Shown here piece by piece: positions 8,261-16,692 of a stretch of 64,000 bases of DNA. A model generated the notes under the pieces. It ran no database searches. It saw only the letters and a program-made list of their open reading frames with translations, and had not been told where the DNA came from. Position 1 is the stretch's first letter; every line of letters begins with the position of its first letter. The translations under genes and the position numbers were made by a program. Where the stretch lies: NCBI GenBank assembly GCA_900550865.1, contig URTM01000015.1:1-64000 (forward strand), in the 5' to 3' direction. This stretch comes from an uncultured Dorea sp. GTDB lineage: Bacteria; Bacillota; Clostridia; Lachnospirales; Lachnospiraceae.

Positions 8261-8956
8261 CTATTTTTCATTTCTTTGATCGATCATTTCGTGCAATTTA
8301 TTCAATGCATCTTTTAAGCCGCCAACTTCATTGATGAGTCCTTCACGTACCGCATCTTTTCCTTCCAGCAATGTACCGACATCTTTTACCAGTTCTGTCG
8401 GATTTAACATCAGGGTCTCGATCCGCTCCTGTGTCATAGCCGAGTGATCTGCAAGGAATCGGGTGATCCTGTCCTGCGTTTTCAGCATATTATTCAGGCT
8501 CTGCTGTACACCGATAAACATCCCGTTCGAACGCACCGGATGAATGACCATTGTCCCGCTTGGCACAATAAAGGAATAGTCTGCAGATACGGCAAGCGGG
8601 CCTCCGATGGAATGACTTCCTCCAAGGACCAGTGACACAGACGGTTTACTGAGTGAGGCGATCATTTCTGCAATGGAGAGTCCTGCTTCCACATCGCCGC
8701 CAAGTGTATTCAGAAGAATCAGTAATCCGTCGATCTCATTGCTGTCTTCGACTTCCGCAAGCAAAGGAAGTAAGTGCTCGTATTTGGTTGCCTTGGTGTT
8801 TCCCGATACTGCTTCATGGCCTTCAATCTCTCCTACAATGGTAAGTAATTTGATCCGGTGGCTGTCCCTGCCATTTTCAAGATTGGCGCTTCCGGTTTCT
8901 TTCAGTTCTTCGGTCGGTTCCGCACTTTTTTCTTTTTCCTTTTTCTCTTCACTCAT
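8261..8956 (-). CDS. ClpP-class protease, TepA-like
   Basis: A 231-residue serine peptidase of the ClpP/crotonase fold. A charged N-terminal tail (about 45 residues) precedes the domain; GGDVEAG gives the oxyanion region, GGSHSIGGPLA near residue 112 holds the likely nucleophile serine, and VIHPVR holds the histidine. This matches the TepA/YmfB group, which in Bacillus lies next to spoIIIE and was linked to protein export. It has no AAA+ partner here and probably acts alone. Its Shine-Dalgarno GGAGG is buried in the arm of a perfect 12-bp hairpin described separately. Exact substrates are unknown. Confidence 0.85.
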   Translation of the reverse strand: MSEEKKEKEKSAEPTEELKETGSANLENGRDSHRIKLLTIVGEIEGHEAVSGNTKATKYEHLLPLLAEVEDSNEIDGLLILLNTLGGDVEAGLSIAEMIASLSKPSVSLVLGGSHSIGGPLAVSADYSFIVPSGTMVIHPVRSNGMFIGVQQSLNNMLKTQDRITRFLADHSAMTQERIETLMLNPTELVKDVGTLLEGKDAVREGLINEVGGLKDALNKLHEMIDQRNEK

Positions 8957-8996
8957 AAAAAAATACCTCCATACTTTTTTCTTAGTATGGAGGTAT
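8957..8996 (-). terminator. yebC terminator that contains the tepA ribosome binding site
   Basis: On the minus strand a perfect 12-bp stem (arms 8985-8996 and 8963-8974, ATACCTCCATAC with GTATGGAGGTAT) with a 10-nt loop is followed by six Ts. It starts 11 bp after the yebC stop, so it looks like a terminator, yet the 3' arm holds GGAGG and the T tract is the spacer to the tepA ATG at 8956. Confidence 0.75.
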
Positions 8997-9006
8997 CGGA
9001 TTCTTT

Positions 9007-9738
9007 TTATTCATCCCAGTTGTGATATACATCCTGAACATCATCGTCATCGTCCAGCATATCCAGAGTCTTCTGAATGTTAGCGATATCTTTTGCGTCT
9101 GTCAGTTCTACATATGTCTGAGGAATCATTGTTACTTCAGCAGATGCCATAGGAATTCCTGCTTCTTCCATTGCAAGACGTACTGCGCTGAAATCATCCG
9201 GATCAGTCAGTACTTCGAAACTGTCTTCCTCTTCTACAAAATCTTCTGCTCCTGCATCAAGTACCTGCATCATCAGCTCATCGGCATCGCCTTCGTATTC
9301 TTCTTTATCGATTACGATCTGACCTTTCTTATCGAACATGAATGATACACATCCAGGTGTTCCTACATTACCGCTTCCCTTTGTAAACGCGTTCTTTACG
9401 TTAGATGCGGTACGGTTCTTGTTATCTGTCAGAGTCTCTACGATGATGGCTGTACCGTTCGGTCCATAGCCTTCGTATGTAATGTGCTCATAGTTTGCCG
9501 CACTCATATCACCGGATGCACGTTTGATATTTCTTTCGATGGTATCATTCGGCATATTATTAGATTTTGCTTTTGCGATTACGTCACGTAATCTGCTGTT
9601 GTTAGAAGGATCAGAACTTCCGCCTTCTTTTACAGCTACTGCAATCTCTTTACCGATCTTTGTAAAAATCTTTCCTTTTGCAGCATCATTTTTCTCTTTC
9701 TTATGCTTAATATTGGCAAATTTTGAATGTCCTGACAT
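9007..9738 (-). CDS. YebC/TACO1-family protein
   Basis: A 243-residue cytosolic protein starting MSGHSKFANIKHKK, the family signature, with SNMPNDTIERNIKRASG and YEGYGPNGTAIIVE further on. Members were long annotated as DNA-binding regulators (YebC/PmpR); the mitochondrial relative TACO1 and recent bacterial work point to a role in translation of difficult sequences such as proline runs. Length is normal. The start has AGAGAGG upstream. Its transcript appears to end at the hairpin that overlaps the downstream tepA start. Confidence 0.93.
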   Translation of the reverse strand: MSGHSKFANIKHKKEKNDAAKGKIFTKIGKEIAVAVKEGGSSDPSNNSRLRDVIAKAKSNNMPNDTIERNIKRASGDMSAANYEHITYEGYGPNGTAIIVETLTDNKNRTASNVKNAFTKGSGNVGTPGCVSFMFDKKGQIVIDKEEYEGDADELMMQVLDAGAEDFVEEEDSFEVLTDPDDFSAVRLAMEEAGIPMASAEVTMIPQTYVELTDAKDIANIQKTLDMLDDDDDVQDVYHNWDE

Positions 9739-9813
9739 GTCTTTTACCTCTCTTTATCTATTTGTTTTTATCTTTTTAAAAAAATTGTATTATTACACAC
9801 GTTGTCTATTTTA

Positions 9814-10605
9814 TCACGCTTCAAAAACTTTTTCAATCTTAACTGTCTGAATTATATTATTATCTATCTGTAATACCGTGAAACGATAACCGTCATAATC
9901 AACAACACAGGTTTCGTCTTCTCCCGGAATGTGTTCCAGTTTATCGATCAGAAATCCGTTCAGTGTCTCATAATCTTCTTTGTCAAACGTTACAGGAATC
10001 AGATCTTCCAGATCCTCCAGTTCAGTCAGACCATTGACAATCATACTTCCGTCATTCTGTTTTTTGATCATTTCGTCTTCTTCATCATATTCATCCAGAA
10101 TATTTCCGACGATCTCTTCCAGGATATCTTCCATTGCGACAAGGCCGGAAGTCTGTCCGTACTCGTCCAACACAACGACCATATGATTTTTAGCCGCCTG
10201 CATTTCTTTGAAAAGAGTATCAATGCTTTTGGTTTCAGGAATATATGTAACCGGACGGAGGTATTCCTCCAGATCTTTTACCGGGCATTGCCGCTTTGAC
10301 TTGTCCAGATAGCCGGACGTTGCATCTCTCAGATGAATGATCCCGATGATCTCATCGATATCTTCCTGATAAACCGGAAACCTTGAGAAGCGTTCATCCA
10401 GCATGAATTGCAAAGCCTCTTCCAGTGACCAGTCTCCATCGATCGCGACAATATTTTTTCGGTGGGTCATAATATCCTTTGCATCCTTGTCCATATAACG
10501 GAAAATATTGCGGATCAGACCTGCCGCTTCTTTCTGCATCTCTTCGTCCATTTCATCTTCGTGAAATATCTGTTTCATTCGTTGGAATAAACTTCCCTCT
10601 TCCAT
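9814..10605 (-). CDS. CBS-domain CorC/HlyC-type protein without membrane domain
   Basis: A 263-residue protein. Residues 45-175 hold a CBS pair (DIMTHRKNIVAIDGD; MVVVLDEYGQTSGLVAMEDI), and residues 185-263 the C-terminal CorC_HlyC domain (MIVNGLTELEDL, GFLIDKLEHIPGEDE). Full-length hemolysin-C/CorC ion transport proteins start with a DUF21 membrane domain, which is absent here; short soluble versions of this kind are common and resemble Gram-negative CorC (YbeX). It sits 24 bp after the MazF-type toxin gene and is probably the last gene of the nnr-alr-ndoA transcript. Adenine nucleotide or Mg2+ sensing is likely; the role is unproven. Confidence 0.85.
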   Translation of the reverse strand: MEEGSLFQRMKQIFHEDEMDEEMQKEAAGLIRNIFRYMDKDAKDIMTHRKNIVAIDGDWSLEEALQFMLDERFSRFPVYQEDIDEIIGIIHLRDATSGYLDKSKRQCPVKDLEEYLRPVTYIPETKSIDTLFKEMQAAKNHMVVVLDEYGQTSGLVAMEDILEEIVGNILDEYDEEDEMIKKQNDGSMIVNGLTELEDLEDLIPVTFDKEDYETLNGFLIDKLEHIPGEDETCVVDYDGYRFTVLQIDNNIIQTVKIEKVFEA

Positions 10606-10629
10606 AATTAATTATCCTTAACTCCTTCT

Positions 10630-10977
10630 CTATGTATGAAGCTCGAAACTGATTCGGATCGCTTCATCAACTTTGTTCATTATCTCTTCGTCCAGGTGAC
10701 ATACCAGATCCCTGAGTCTCTGTTTATCGATCGTACGGATCTGTTCCAGCAAGACTACAGAATTCTTGACAATGTGATACCTTCTTGCGTCGATTTCCAC
10801 ATGTGTCGGTAATTTTGCTTTGTTCATCCTTGAGGTGATCGCCGCACAGATGACGGTCGGACTGTGTCTGTTGCCAACATCATTCTGTATGATCAGGACC
10901 GGACGGATTCCACCCTGTTCCGATCCGACCACCGGACTTAAATCCGCATAATAAATATCTCCTCGTTTCACCTGCAC
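10630..10977 (-). CDS. ndoA: MazF/PemK-type endoribonuclease toxin (NdoA)
   Basis: A 115-residue mRNA interferase of the EndoA/MazF group; VKRGDIYYADLSPVVGSEQG and GGIRPVLIIQND are the family core, with the conserved R and T residues of the active site (RPVLIIQ; ITSRMNK). The start is GTG with GGAG 11 nt upstream. It lies right after alr, the standard Firmicutes position. What is missing is the small antitoxin gene (EndoAI/MazE) that usually lies between alr and the toxin: the gap is 88 bp and holds no such frame. Either the antitoxin is elsewhere or the enzyme is tamed in another way. Confidence 0.9.
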   Translation of the reverse strand: MQVKRGDIYYADLSPVVGSEQGGIRPVLIIQNDVGNRHSPTVICAAITSRMNKAKLPTHVEIDARRYHIVKNSVVLLEQIRTIDKQRLRDLVCHLDEEIMNKVDEAIRISFELHT

Positions 10978-11065
10978 TTTGCTTCACACTCCGATTCTTA
11001 AGATATACTAAGTATTTCCCTTTTTCTCGGATGTATTCTGCAAAATTTCAAGAACACACAGCGAT

Positions 11066-12229
11066 TTAAAAACTGTCGACCTGTTCTACGACTTCTCCAT
11101 GCCGGATGTATTCTCTTGGAATACGTTTATTTAATACACATACGAATTCATAATTGAATCTTCCGGAGAGTTCTCCCAGTTCATCAACGGAAATATATTC
11201 ATTTCCATCGCGTCCGAAGATTACGACTTTATCTCCGAATTCTACATCTTCGATCGCCGTTACATCAACCATGAACTGGTCCATGCATACACGGCCGATA
11301 ATTGGTGCTTTCTGTCCGTGGATCAGAACATAACCCTTGTTAGACAGACTTCTCGGATAACCATCTCCGTATCCAACCGGGATGGTTGCTACTTTCGTCG
11401 GGCGTGTTGTAACATAGGTTCCACCATAGCTTACCGATTTTCCTTCCGTCAGCCATTTTACATGTGCAACATGACTGATCAGTTCCATTGCCGGTTTCAA
11501 CGGTACTCTGTCCTTTTCCACTTCATCAGACGGATACATTCCGTATGTAGTGATTCCTGCACGTACAATATCCATATTGGCTTCTTCCAGATCAATGATC
11601 CCTGCACTGTTCGAACAATGATAATACGTAAATGTAACGTTACGTTTTTTCAGTTCTTCTTTCATCCAGAGATATTTCTCCAGCTGTTCTTTTGTAAAGG
11701 TCTTATCTTCTTCATCAGATTTGGCAAAATGTGTGAACATGCCTTCCATCACCAGATTCGGCAGTTTGCTGATCTTCGCGATCTCGTCTGCATTTTCCTT
11801 CGTAATCTGGAAACCAAGTCTTGCCATTCCTGTATCCAGCTTAATATGAACATAGACATTACATCCCATGGCTTCGGCAAGTTCGGATACTTCTTTTGCC
11901 ATCTCAAAGCTGTAAACCGTCATACGGATCTCGTTACGGATCATGACTTCCCACTGATCCGGGAAAATGCATCCCAGTACCAGTACCGGTTTTTTCAGGC
12001 ATGCGTCTTTGATCAGGATTGCCTCATCCAGTGTGGCAACGGCATATCCCCAGATATAATCCATCGGCTCCAGAAGTTTTGCGATCTGGACAGCTCCATG
12101 TCCATAACCATCCATTTTGATGACTGCCATCATCTGGGTGTCTTTGTGAATATTTTTTTTCATCATTTCTATATTATATTCAACCGCATCTAAATCGACT
12201 CTGGCTAAAACTCTTGTATATTGCTTCAC
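11066..12229 (-). CDS. alr: Alanine racemase
   Basis: A 387-residue PLP enzyme that interconverts L- and D-alanine for peptidoglycan. The PLP lysine lies in AVIKMDGYGHGA near residue 38 (the more usual motif is VKADAYGHG, so this variant has Met and Gly), the catalytic tyrosine region is YGDGYPRSL, and GRVCMDQFMVD is the conserved substrate strand. It starts 2 bp after the NnrDE stop, so the genes are translationally close. Downstream are the NdoA toxin and a CBS protein in the same direction. Confidence 0.95.
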   Translation of the reverse strand: MKQYTRVLARVDLDAVEYNIEMMKKNIHKDTQMMAVIKMDGYGHGAVQIAKLLEPMDYIWGYAVATLDEAILIKDACLKKPVLVLGCIFPDQWEVMIRNEIRMTVYSFEMAKEVSELAEAMGCNVYVHIKLDTGMARLGFQITKENADEIAKISKLPNLVMEGMFTHFAKSDEEDKTFTKEQLEKYLWMKEELKKRNVTFTYYHCSNSAGIIDLEEANMDIVRAGITTYGMYPSDEVEKDRVPLKPAMELISHVAHVKWLTEGKSVSYGGTYVTTRPTKVATIPVGYGDGYPRSLSNKGYVLIHGQKAPIIGRVCMDQFMVDVTAIEDVEFGDKVVIFGRDGNEYISVDELGELSGRFNYEFVCVLNKRIPREYIRHGEVVEQVDSF

Positions 12230-12231
12230 TG

Positions 12232-13734
12232 TTATTCTTCCTCCAGTTTCATTAATGCTTTACTGATATATTCTATCAGATCTCTCGCCATTACACTATA
12301 TACGCCTTTTTCAAATTTTGCAAGGTCACCGGACAATCCATGTACATATGTGCCTAATTCTGCGGCATCTTCTGTCTCTTTTCCTTGCACCATCCATCCT
12401 GCAATTATTCCGGCGAGGACATCTCCGGATCCGGCTTTTGCCATTGCACTGTTCCCGATAAGGTTCATACGGATTCCCTTTTCATCACTTGCGATCAGTG
12501 TTCTGGAATCCTTCAGTACACAGGTGATCCTGTATTTCGAAATAAAATCTTTCAGGATCTGGATCCTATCCGCCTTTAGCTCATCCACGGAAATATCTGT
12601 AAGTCTTGACATTTCTTTCATATGAGGCGTGATCACAAATCTGCGTTCCGTCATCTGATTCAGATAATTCTTATTTTCTGCAAGAAGATTCAGCCCGTCT
12701 GCATCGATCAGACACGGAACCTTTACATGTTCAATCACGGTTTTTAATAATTTTTCGGAAAGCCGGCTCATACCAAGTCCCGAACCGATACATACGCCAT
12801 CGGCCCATGCAAGAAGCGATAACAGTTCTTCTTTATTATATTCCTCATACGTCGTGATAATCGCCTCCGGAAGAAGTGTCTGCAAGATCTCCCGGTTATC
12901 AGATGAGGTGTATATTCTCACCAGGCCTGCACCCGTCATATAGGCAGCATACGCATTCAGATAAGCAGCACCGGCCATTCCTTTACTTCCGGCAATGATC
13001 AGGAGTCTTCCATATGTGCCTTTATTCGAATCTTCCGGTCTTTCCGGTAGCATCTGCCGGTAGATATCTGTTCCGGCGGTTCTTACTATTTCTTCATCTT
13101 CACAGATGGATTCTGTGGAAATGCCGATGTCCGGTACAATGACTCTGCCTGCCATAATTCTGCCCTGTGACAGTTCCAGACCAATCTTCTTTAACTGAAA
13201 TGTCACCGTATAATCCGCCTTAAAAGCGCAGCCAAGAACACAGCCTGTCGACGCGGAAAGCCCGGACGGGATATCTACGGCAAACTTTGTCCCCTGCATC
13301 CGGTTCATCTGTTCGATCACCTGACGGTATGTCCCCTCAACTTTGCGGCTCAGACCGACTCCGAAGACTGCATCTATTATTACACTGTAACTATCTTCCT
13401 GCGGCATTCCATATATAATTTTCCCGCCGCACTCCTGTAATCGGTGTATCTGTTCCAGCGTCTCTTCGGTACAATGCTCCGGATGTCCCACAAGAAATGT
13501 GTCTACAGAGTATCCGTCATTTTGTAAGATCCTGGCGATCGCGAAGCCGTCTCCTCCATTATTACCGGAGCCGCAGACAACGCAGACATGAGAAAGATCG
13601 ATCGTTTCGTCTTTTAATGTCTGTACACAGGCCTGTGCGGCATGTTCCATTAATTCCAGGGAAGGAACCCCTAATTTCTGAATTGTATACTGATCTGCTG
13701 CTTTCATCTGTGCGGCATTTACCCAAAGCTGCAT
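12232..13734 (-). CDS. nnr: Bifunctional NAD(P)H-hydrate epimerase/dehydratase
   Basis: A 500-residue fused repair enzyme. The N-terminal half (YjeF_N, about 1-215) has VVCGSGNNGGDGF, the epimerase signature; the C-terminal half (YjeF_C, about 225-500) has LLIIAGSKGMAGAA and the dehydratase nucleotide-binding stretch NSAMAKAGSGDVLAGIIAG near residue 435. Together they restore NADH and NADPH from their hydrates. It heads an apparent operon with alr, ndoA and the CBS protein. In many Firmicutes acpS lies next to it; here it does not. Confidence 0.95.
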   Translation of the reverse strand: MQLWVNAAQMKAADQYTIQKLGVPSLELMEHAAQACVQTLKDETIDLSHVCVVCGSGNNGGDGFAIARILQNDGYSVDTFLVGHPEHCTEETLEQIHRLQECGGKIIYGMPQEDSYSVIIDAVFGVGLSRKVEGTYRQVIEQMNRMQGTKFAVDIPSGLSASTGCVLGCAFKADYTVTFQLKKIGLELSQGRIMAGRVIVPDIGISTESICEDEEIVRTAGTDIYRQMLPERPEDSNKGTYGRLLIIAGSKGMAGAAYLNAYAAYMTGAGLVRIYTSSDNREILQTLLPEAIITTYEEYNKEELLSLLAWADGVCIGSGLGMSRLSEKLLKTVIEHVKVPCLIDADGLNLLAENKNYLNQMTERRFVITPHMKEMSRLTDISVDELKADRIQILKDFISKYRITCVLKDSRTLIASDEKGIRMNLIGNSAMAKAGSGDVLAGIIAGWMVQGKETEDAAELGTYVHGLSGDLAKFEKGVYSVMARDLIEYISKALMKLEEE

Positions 13735-13776
13735 CCCATCATCTCCTATTGAGTCCAGTTTTATATTTACTGCAAC

Positions 13777-13830
13777 AAAAGGACGTGTAAAAATATGTCC
13801 ATATTCCGGACTACTCCTACACGCCTTTTT
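13777..13830 (-). terminator. Terminator after rex
   Basis: AAAAGG(A)CGTGTA at 13777-13789 pairs with TACACGCCTTTT at 13818-13829, and an inner GTCC/GGAC pair extends the fold. It lies just past the rex stop codon; T runs flank both sides, so it may work in either direction. Confidence 0.55.
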
Positions 13831-13843
13831 CTTTTATAATGAT

Positions 13844-14485
13844 TTACTTATGGTCTTCTTTATAGCGGCTGATATTGTATGACAGCTGCATCAGACTTTC
13901 TGACAAGTGTACATTTTCAACAACAACATTATCTGGAAGGTTCAAGTCTGTATGCGCAAAATTCCAGATCGCACGTACGCCATTTTCAACCAGCATATTC
14001 GCTACTTCGATCGCTTTCTCTTTTGGAATGGTCAGAACTGCAATATCAATATCATTGTTCTGCACAAATGTTTTCAGGTCATCCATCATGCGGATCGGTA
14101 CTCCTCGGATCGATACCCCCTGAAGTCTTGGATTTACATCGAAGATTCCTTTCAGAATAAATCCACGATTCTCAAAAGCTGCATAATTTGCCAGTGCCTG
14201 TCCAAGATTACCGGCACCGATGATAATAATATTGTGATCCTCTTCCAGTCCTAAGATCTTTCCTATCTCTGTGTATAAATATTTTACATTATAACCATAT
14301 CCCTGCTGGCCAAATCCTCCAAAGTTGTTTAAATCCTGACGGATCTGTGATGCGGTTACCTTCATACGCTTACTCAGATCGTTCGAAGATATACGTTCTA
14401 CACCATTTTCCAACAGTTCGCCCAAATATCTGTAATACCTCGGCAATCTACGAATGACTGCACGAGAAATCTCTCTTTCTTCCAC
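13844..14485 (-). CDS. rex: Redox-sensing transcriptional repressor Rex
   Basis: A repressor of about 213 residues that reads the NADH/NAD+ ratio and controls fermentation genes. The N-terminal winged helix has ISRAVIRRLPRYYRYLGELL and KVTASQIRQDLNNFGGFG; the Rossmann domain has IIIGAGNLGQALANY and IFDVNPRLQG. I chose the GTG at 14485 (reading MEEREISRAV) because GGAAGG lies 9 nt upstream. The ATG at 14506 would be only about 5 nt from the predicted transcription start and has no ribosome site. A Rex-like operator lies upstream, suggesting autoregulation. Confidence 0.92.
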   Translation of the reverse strand: MEEREISRAVIRRLPRYYRYLGELLENGVERISSNDLSKRMKVTASQIRQDLNNFGGFGQQGYGYNVKYLYTEIGKILGLEEDHNIIIIGAGNLGQALANYAAFENRGFILKGIFDVNPRLQGVSIRGVPIRMMDDLKTFVQNNDIDIAVLTIPKEKAIEVANMLVENGVRAIWNFAHTDLNLPDNVVVENVHLSESLMQLSYNISRYKEDHK

Positions 14486-14517
14486 TGTATTCACCCTTCC
14501 AATCATAGTCTGAAATA

Positions 14518-14546
14518 ATTATATAAAATTGAGAGATTATTGTCAA
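14518..14546 (-). promoter_or_regulatory. Promoter of rex
   Basis: Minus-strand TTGACA (14541-14546) and TATAAT (14518-14523), both perfect, with 17 bp between. The implied transcript start near 14511 argues against the ATG at 14506. Confidence 0.8.
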
Positions 14547-14550
14547 ACTA

Positions 14551-14568
14551 TTGTTGAATTTTGTACAA
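14551..14568. promoter_or_regulatory. Rex-operator-like inverted repeat
   Basis: TTGTTGAATTTTGTACAA resembles the Clostridial Rex site TTGTTAAnnnnTTAACAA (11 of 14 defined positions). It lies 5 bp upstream of the rex -35 and over the -35 region of the divergent ABC-F gene. Confidence 0.4.
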
Positions 14569-14581
14569 TTTCCGTTATAAT
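14554..14581 (+). promoter_or_regulatory. Promoter of the ABC-F gene
   Basis: TTGAAT (14554-14559) and TATAAT (14576-14581) with 16 bp between; a TTGTTG with 19-bp spacing is the alternative -35. Confidence 0.45.
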
Positions 14582-14670
14582 AAAGTAGCATGTGCATATG
14601 CACATATGGAATATTAAAAAGATACCGATAGAAAAATCTTTTGAATGCATGGCAATTTAGGAGGAAATAT

Positions 14671-16605
14671 ATGATATTAGCATGTCACGGGATCCAGAAA
14701 GCCTTTGGGGAACACCTCATCGTAAAAGATGGATCCTTTCACATAGAAGATCACGAAAAAGCGGCGCTTGTCGGACCGAATGGTGCCGGTAAATCAACAC
14801 TTCTTAAGATGATCGTAGGCGAACTTTCCCCGGATGACGGAAATGTCATTCTGACAAAGGGAAAGACGCTCGGCTATCTGGCCCAGCATCAGGAAATGCA
14901 GAGCGGGAACACAATTTACGAAGAAGTACGTACCGCAAAAGCCGATATTATCGCGATGGAACGCCGTATCCGCGAGATCGAGATGGAACTGAAGCACCTG
15001 TCCGGAGATACACTGAATGAACGGCTGGAGACGTATAACCGCCTTACTGCTACATTTGAACGTGAGAATGGATACGCATATGAAAGCGAGATCACAGGTG
15101 TATTAAAAGGACTTGGATTCACGGAAAATGATTTTACGAAACCGGTCGATACGCTTTCCGGCGGACAGAAAACCCGTGTATCACTCGGCAAACTTCTGCT
15201 GACAAAACCGGATATTCTGCTTCTTGATGAGCCGACCAACCATCTGGATCTGAACTCGATCGCATGGCTGGAGACCTATCTTCTGAATTACCAGGGAGCG
15301 GTACTGATCGTCTCCCATGACCGTTATTTTTTGAACAAAGTTGTCACAAAAGTTCTCGAAATCGAGCTTGGAGAACTTCGTACTTATATGGGAAATTACA
15401 GTGATTATGCAGCGAAGAAACAGCAGCTTCGCGACATCCGTCTCAAAGAATATCTGAACCAGCAGCAGGAAATCAAGCATCAGGAAGCCGTGATTGAAAA
15501 ACTGCGTTCATTTAACCGCGAAAAATCGATCAAACGCGCGGAAAGCCGTGAAAAGATGCTTGAGAAGATGCAGACCATTGAAAAGCCTGTGGAAGTTAAC
15601 ACTGACATCCACCTGAAACTGGAACCATCCTGCGTCAGCGGCAATGACGTACTGACGGTGGAACACTTAAGTAAAGCATTCCCGGGACAGGAACTTTTCA
15701 CGGATATCAATTTTGAGATCAAGCGCGGGGAGCATGTTGCAGTGATCGGTGATAACGGAACCGGCAAGACAACCCTTCTGAAGATCCTCAACCGTGTCGT
15801 ATCTGCAGATTCCGGAACTTATACGCTTGGTTCCAATGTGAAGATCGGATATTACGATCAGGAACATCATGTACTTCACATGGAGAAAACCATTTTCGAT
15901 GAGATCTCAGACGATTATCCGACACTGACCAATACAGAGATTCGTAATGTACTTGCTGCCTTCCTTTTTACAGGTGATGATGTATTCAAGCAGATCAGCT
16001 CCTTAAGCGGTGGCGAACGTGGACGAGTCTCCCTTGCCAAATTAATGCTTTCCGAAGCTAATTTCCTGATTCTCGATGAGCCGACCAACCACCTTGACAT
16101 CGCTTCAAAAGAGATTCTGGAAAATGCACTGAATGATTACACCGGCACGGTACTATATGTATCTCATGACCGTTATTTCATCAACCAGACTGCGTCACGT
16201 ATCCTGGATCTGGTGAATCATACATTTGTAAACTATATTGGAAATTATGATTATTATCTGGAGAAAAAAGAAGAACTGACGACCGCATATGCGGGAACAT
16301 CCGCTTCTGCCGCTTCCGATACAGACAACAGCTCTGCCAATTCCGTATCGGAATCCAAATTAAGCTGGCAGGAACAGAAAGAAGCCCAGGCAAGACTCAG
16401 AAAACGTCAGAATGAACTGAAAAAGACAGAGGAACGCATCAGCGAACTCGAAGACCGCGACAGCGAGATCGATGCCCTGATGGTTCAGGAAGAGATCTTT
16501 ACCAACTCCGTAAAATGCCAGGAACTGGCGAAAGAAAAGGCTGCGATTGCGGAGGAGTTGGAAGGATTGTATGAAAAGTGGGAGGAGCTGGCTGAAGAGG
16601 TTTGA
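14671..16605 (+). CDS. ABC-F family ATPase (YdiF-like)
   Basis: A 644-residue soluble protein with two ABC domains and no membrane part, the layout of ABC-F translation factors that act at the ribosomal E site. Domain 1 has GPNGAGKST near residue 37, LSGGQKTR and LLLDEPTNHLD; domain 2 has GDNGTGKTT near residue 365, LSGGERGR and LILDEPTNHLD. A linker between them is rich in charged residues, and a coiled coil fills the last 70 residues. The ATG at 14671 follows AGGAGG; an upstream TTG at 14641 has none. It is divergent from rex. It resembles housekeeping YdiF rather than antibiotic-resistance members, but that cannot be settled by eye. Confidence 0.9.
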   Translation: MILACHGIQKAFGEHLIVKDGSFHIEDHEKAALVGPNGAGKSTLLKMIVGELSPDDGNVILTKGKTLGYLAQHQEMQSGNTIYEEVRTAKADIIAMERRIREIEMELKHLSGDTLNERLETYNRLTATFERENGYAYESEITGVLKGLGFTENDFTKPVDTLSGGQKTRVSLGKLLLTKPDILLLDEPTNHLDLNSIAWLETYLLNYQGAVLIVSHDRYFLNKVVTKVLEIELGELRTYMGNYSDYAAKKQQLRDIRLKEYLNQQQEIKHQEAVIEKLRSFNREKSIKRAESREKMLEKMQTIEKPVEVNTDIHLKLEPSCVSGNDVLTVEHLSKAFPGQELFTDINFEIKRGEHVAVIGDNGTGKTTLLKILNRVVSADSGTYTLGSNVKIGYYDQEHHVLHMEKTIFDEISDDYPTLTNTEIRNVLAAFLFTGDDVFKQISSLSGGERGRVSLAKLMLSEANFLILDEPTNHLDIASKEILENALNDYTGTVLYVSHDRYFINQTASRILDLVNHTFVNYIGNYDYYLEKKEELTTAYAGTSASAASDTDNSSANSVSESKLSWQEQKEAQARLRKRQNELKKTEERISELEDRDSEIDALMVQEEIFTNSVKCQELAKEKAAIAEELEGLYEKWEELAEEV

Positions 16606-16621
16606 TGTTTCATTGATTAAC

Positions 16622-16657
16622 GGAATCCTTTCCAGTGAACAGGAAAGGATTCCTAAC
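16622..16657 (+). terminator. Terminator between the convergent ABC-F and icd genes
   Basis: A perfect 12-bp stem, GGAATCCTTTCC (16622-16633) with GGAAAGGATTCC (16642-16653), 8-nt loop, then TAACTTTT. It can serve the ABC-F transcript, and perhaps icd from the other side. Confidence 0.75.
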
Positions 16658-16692
16658 TTTTATTCCGTTCCGGGTAGCCGTCGCTTAATGCA

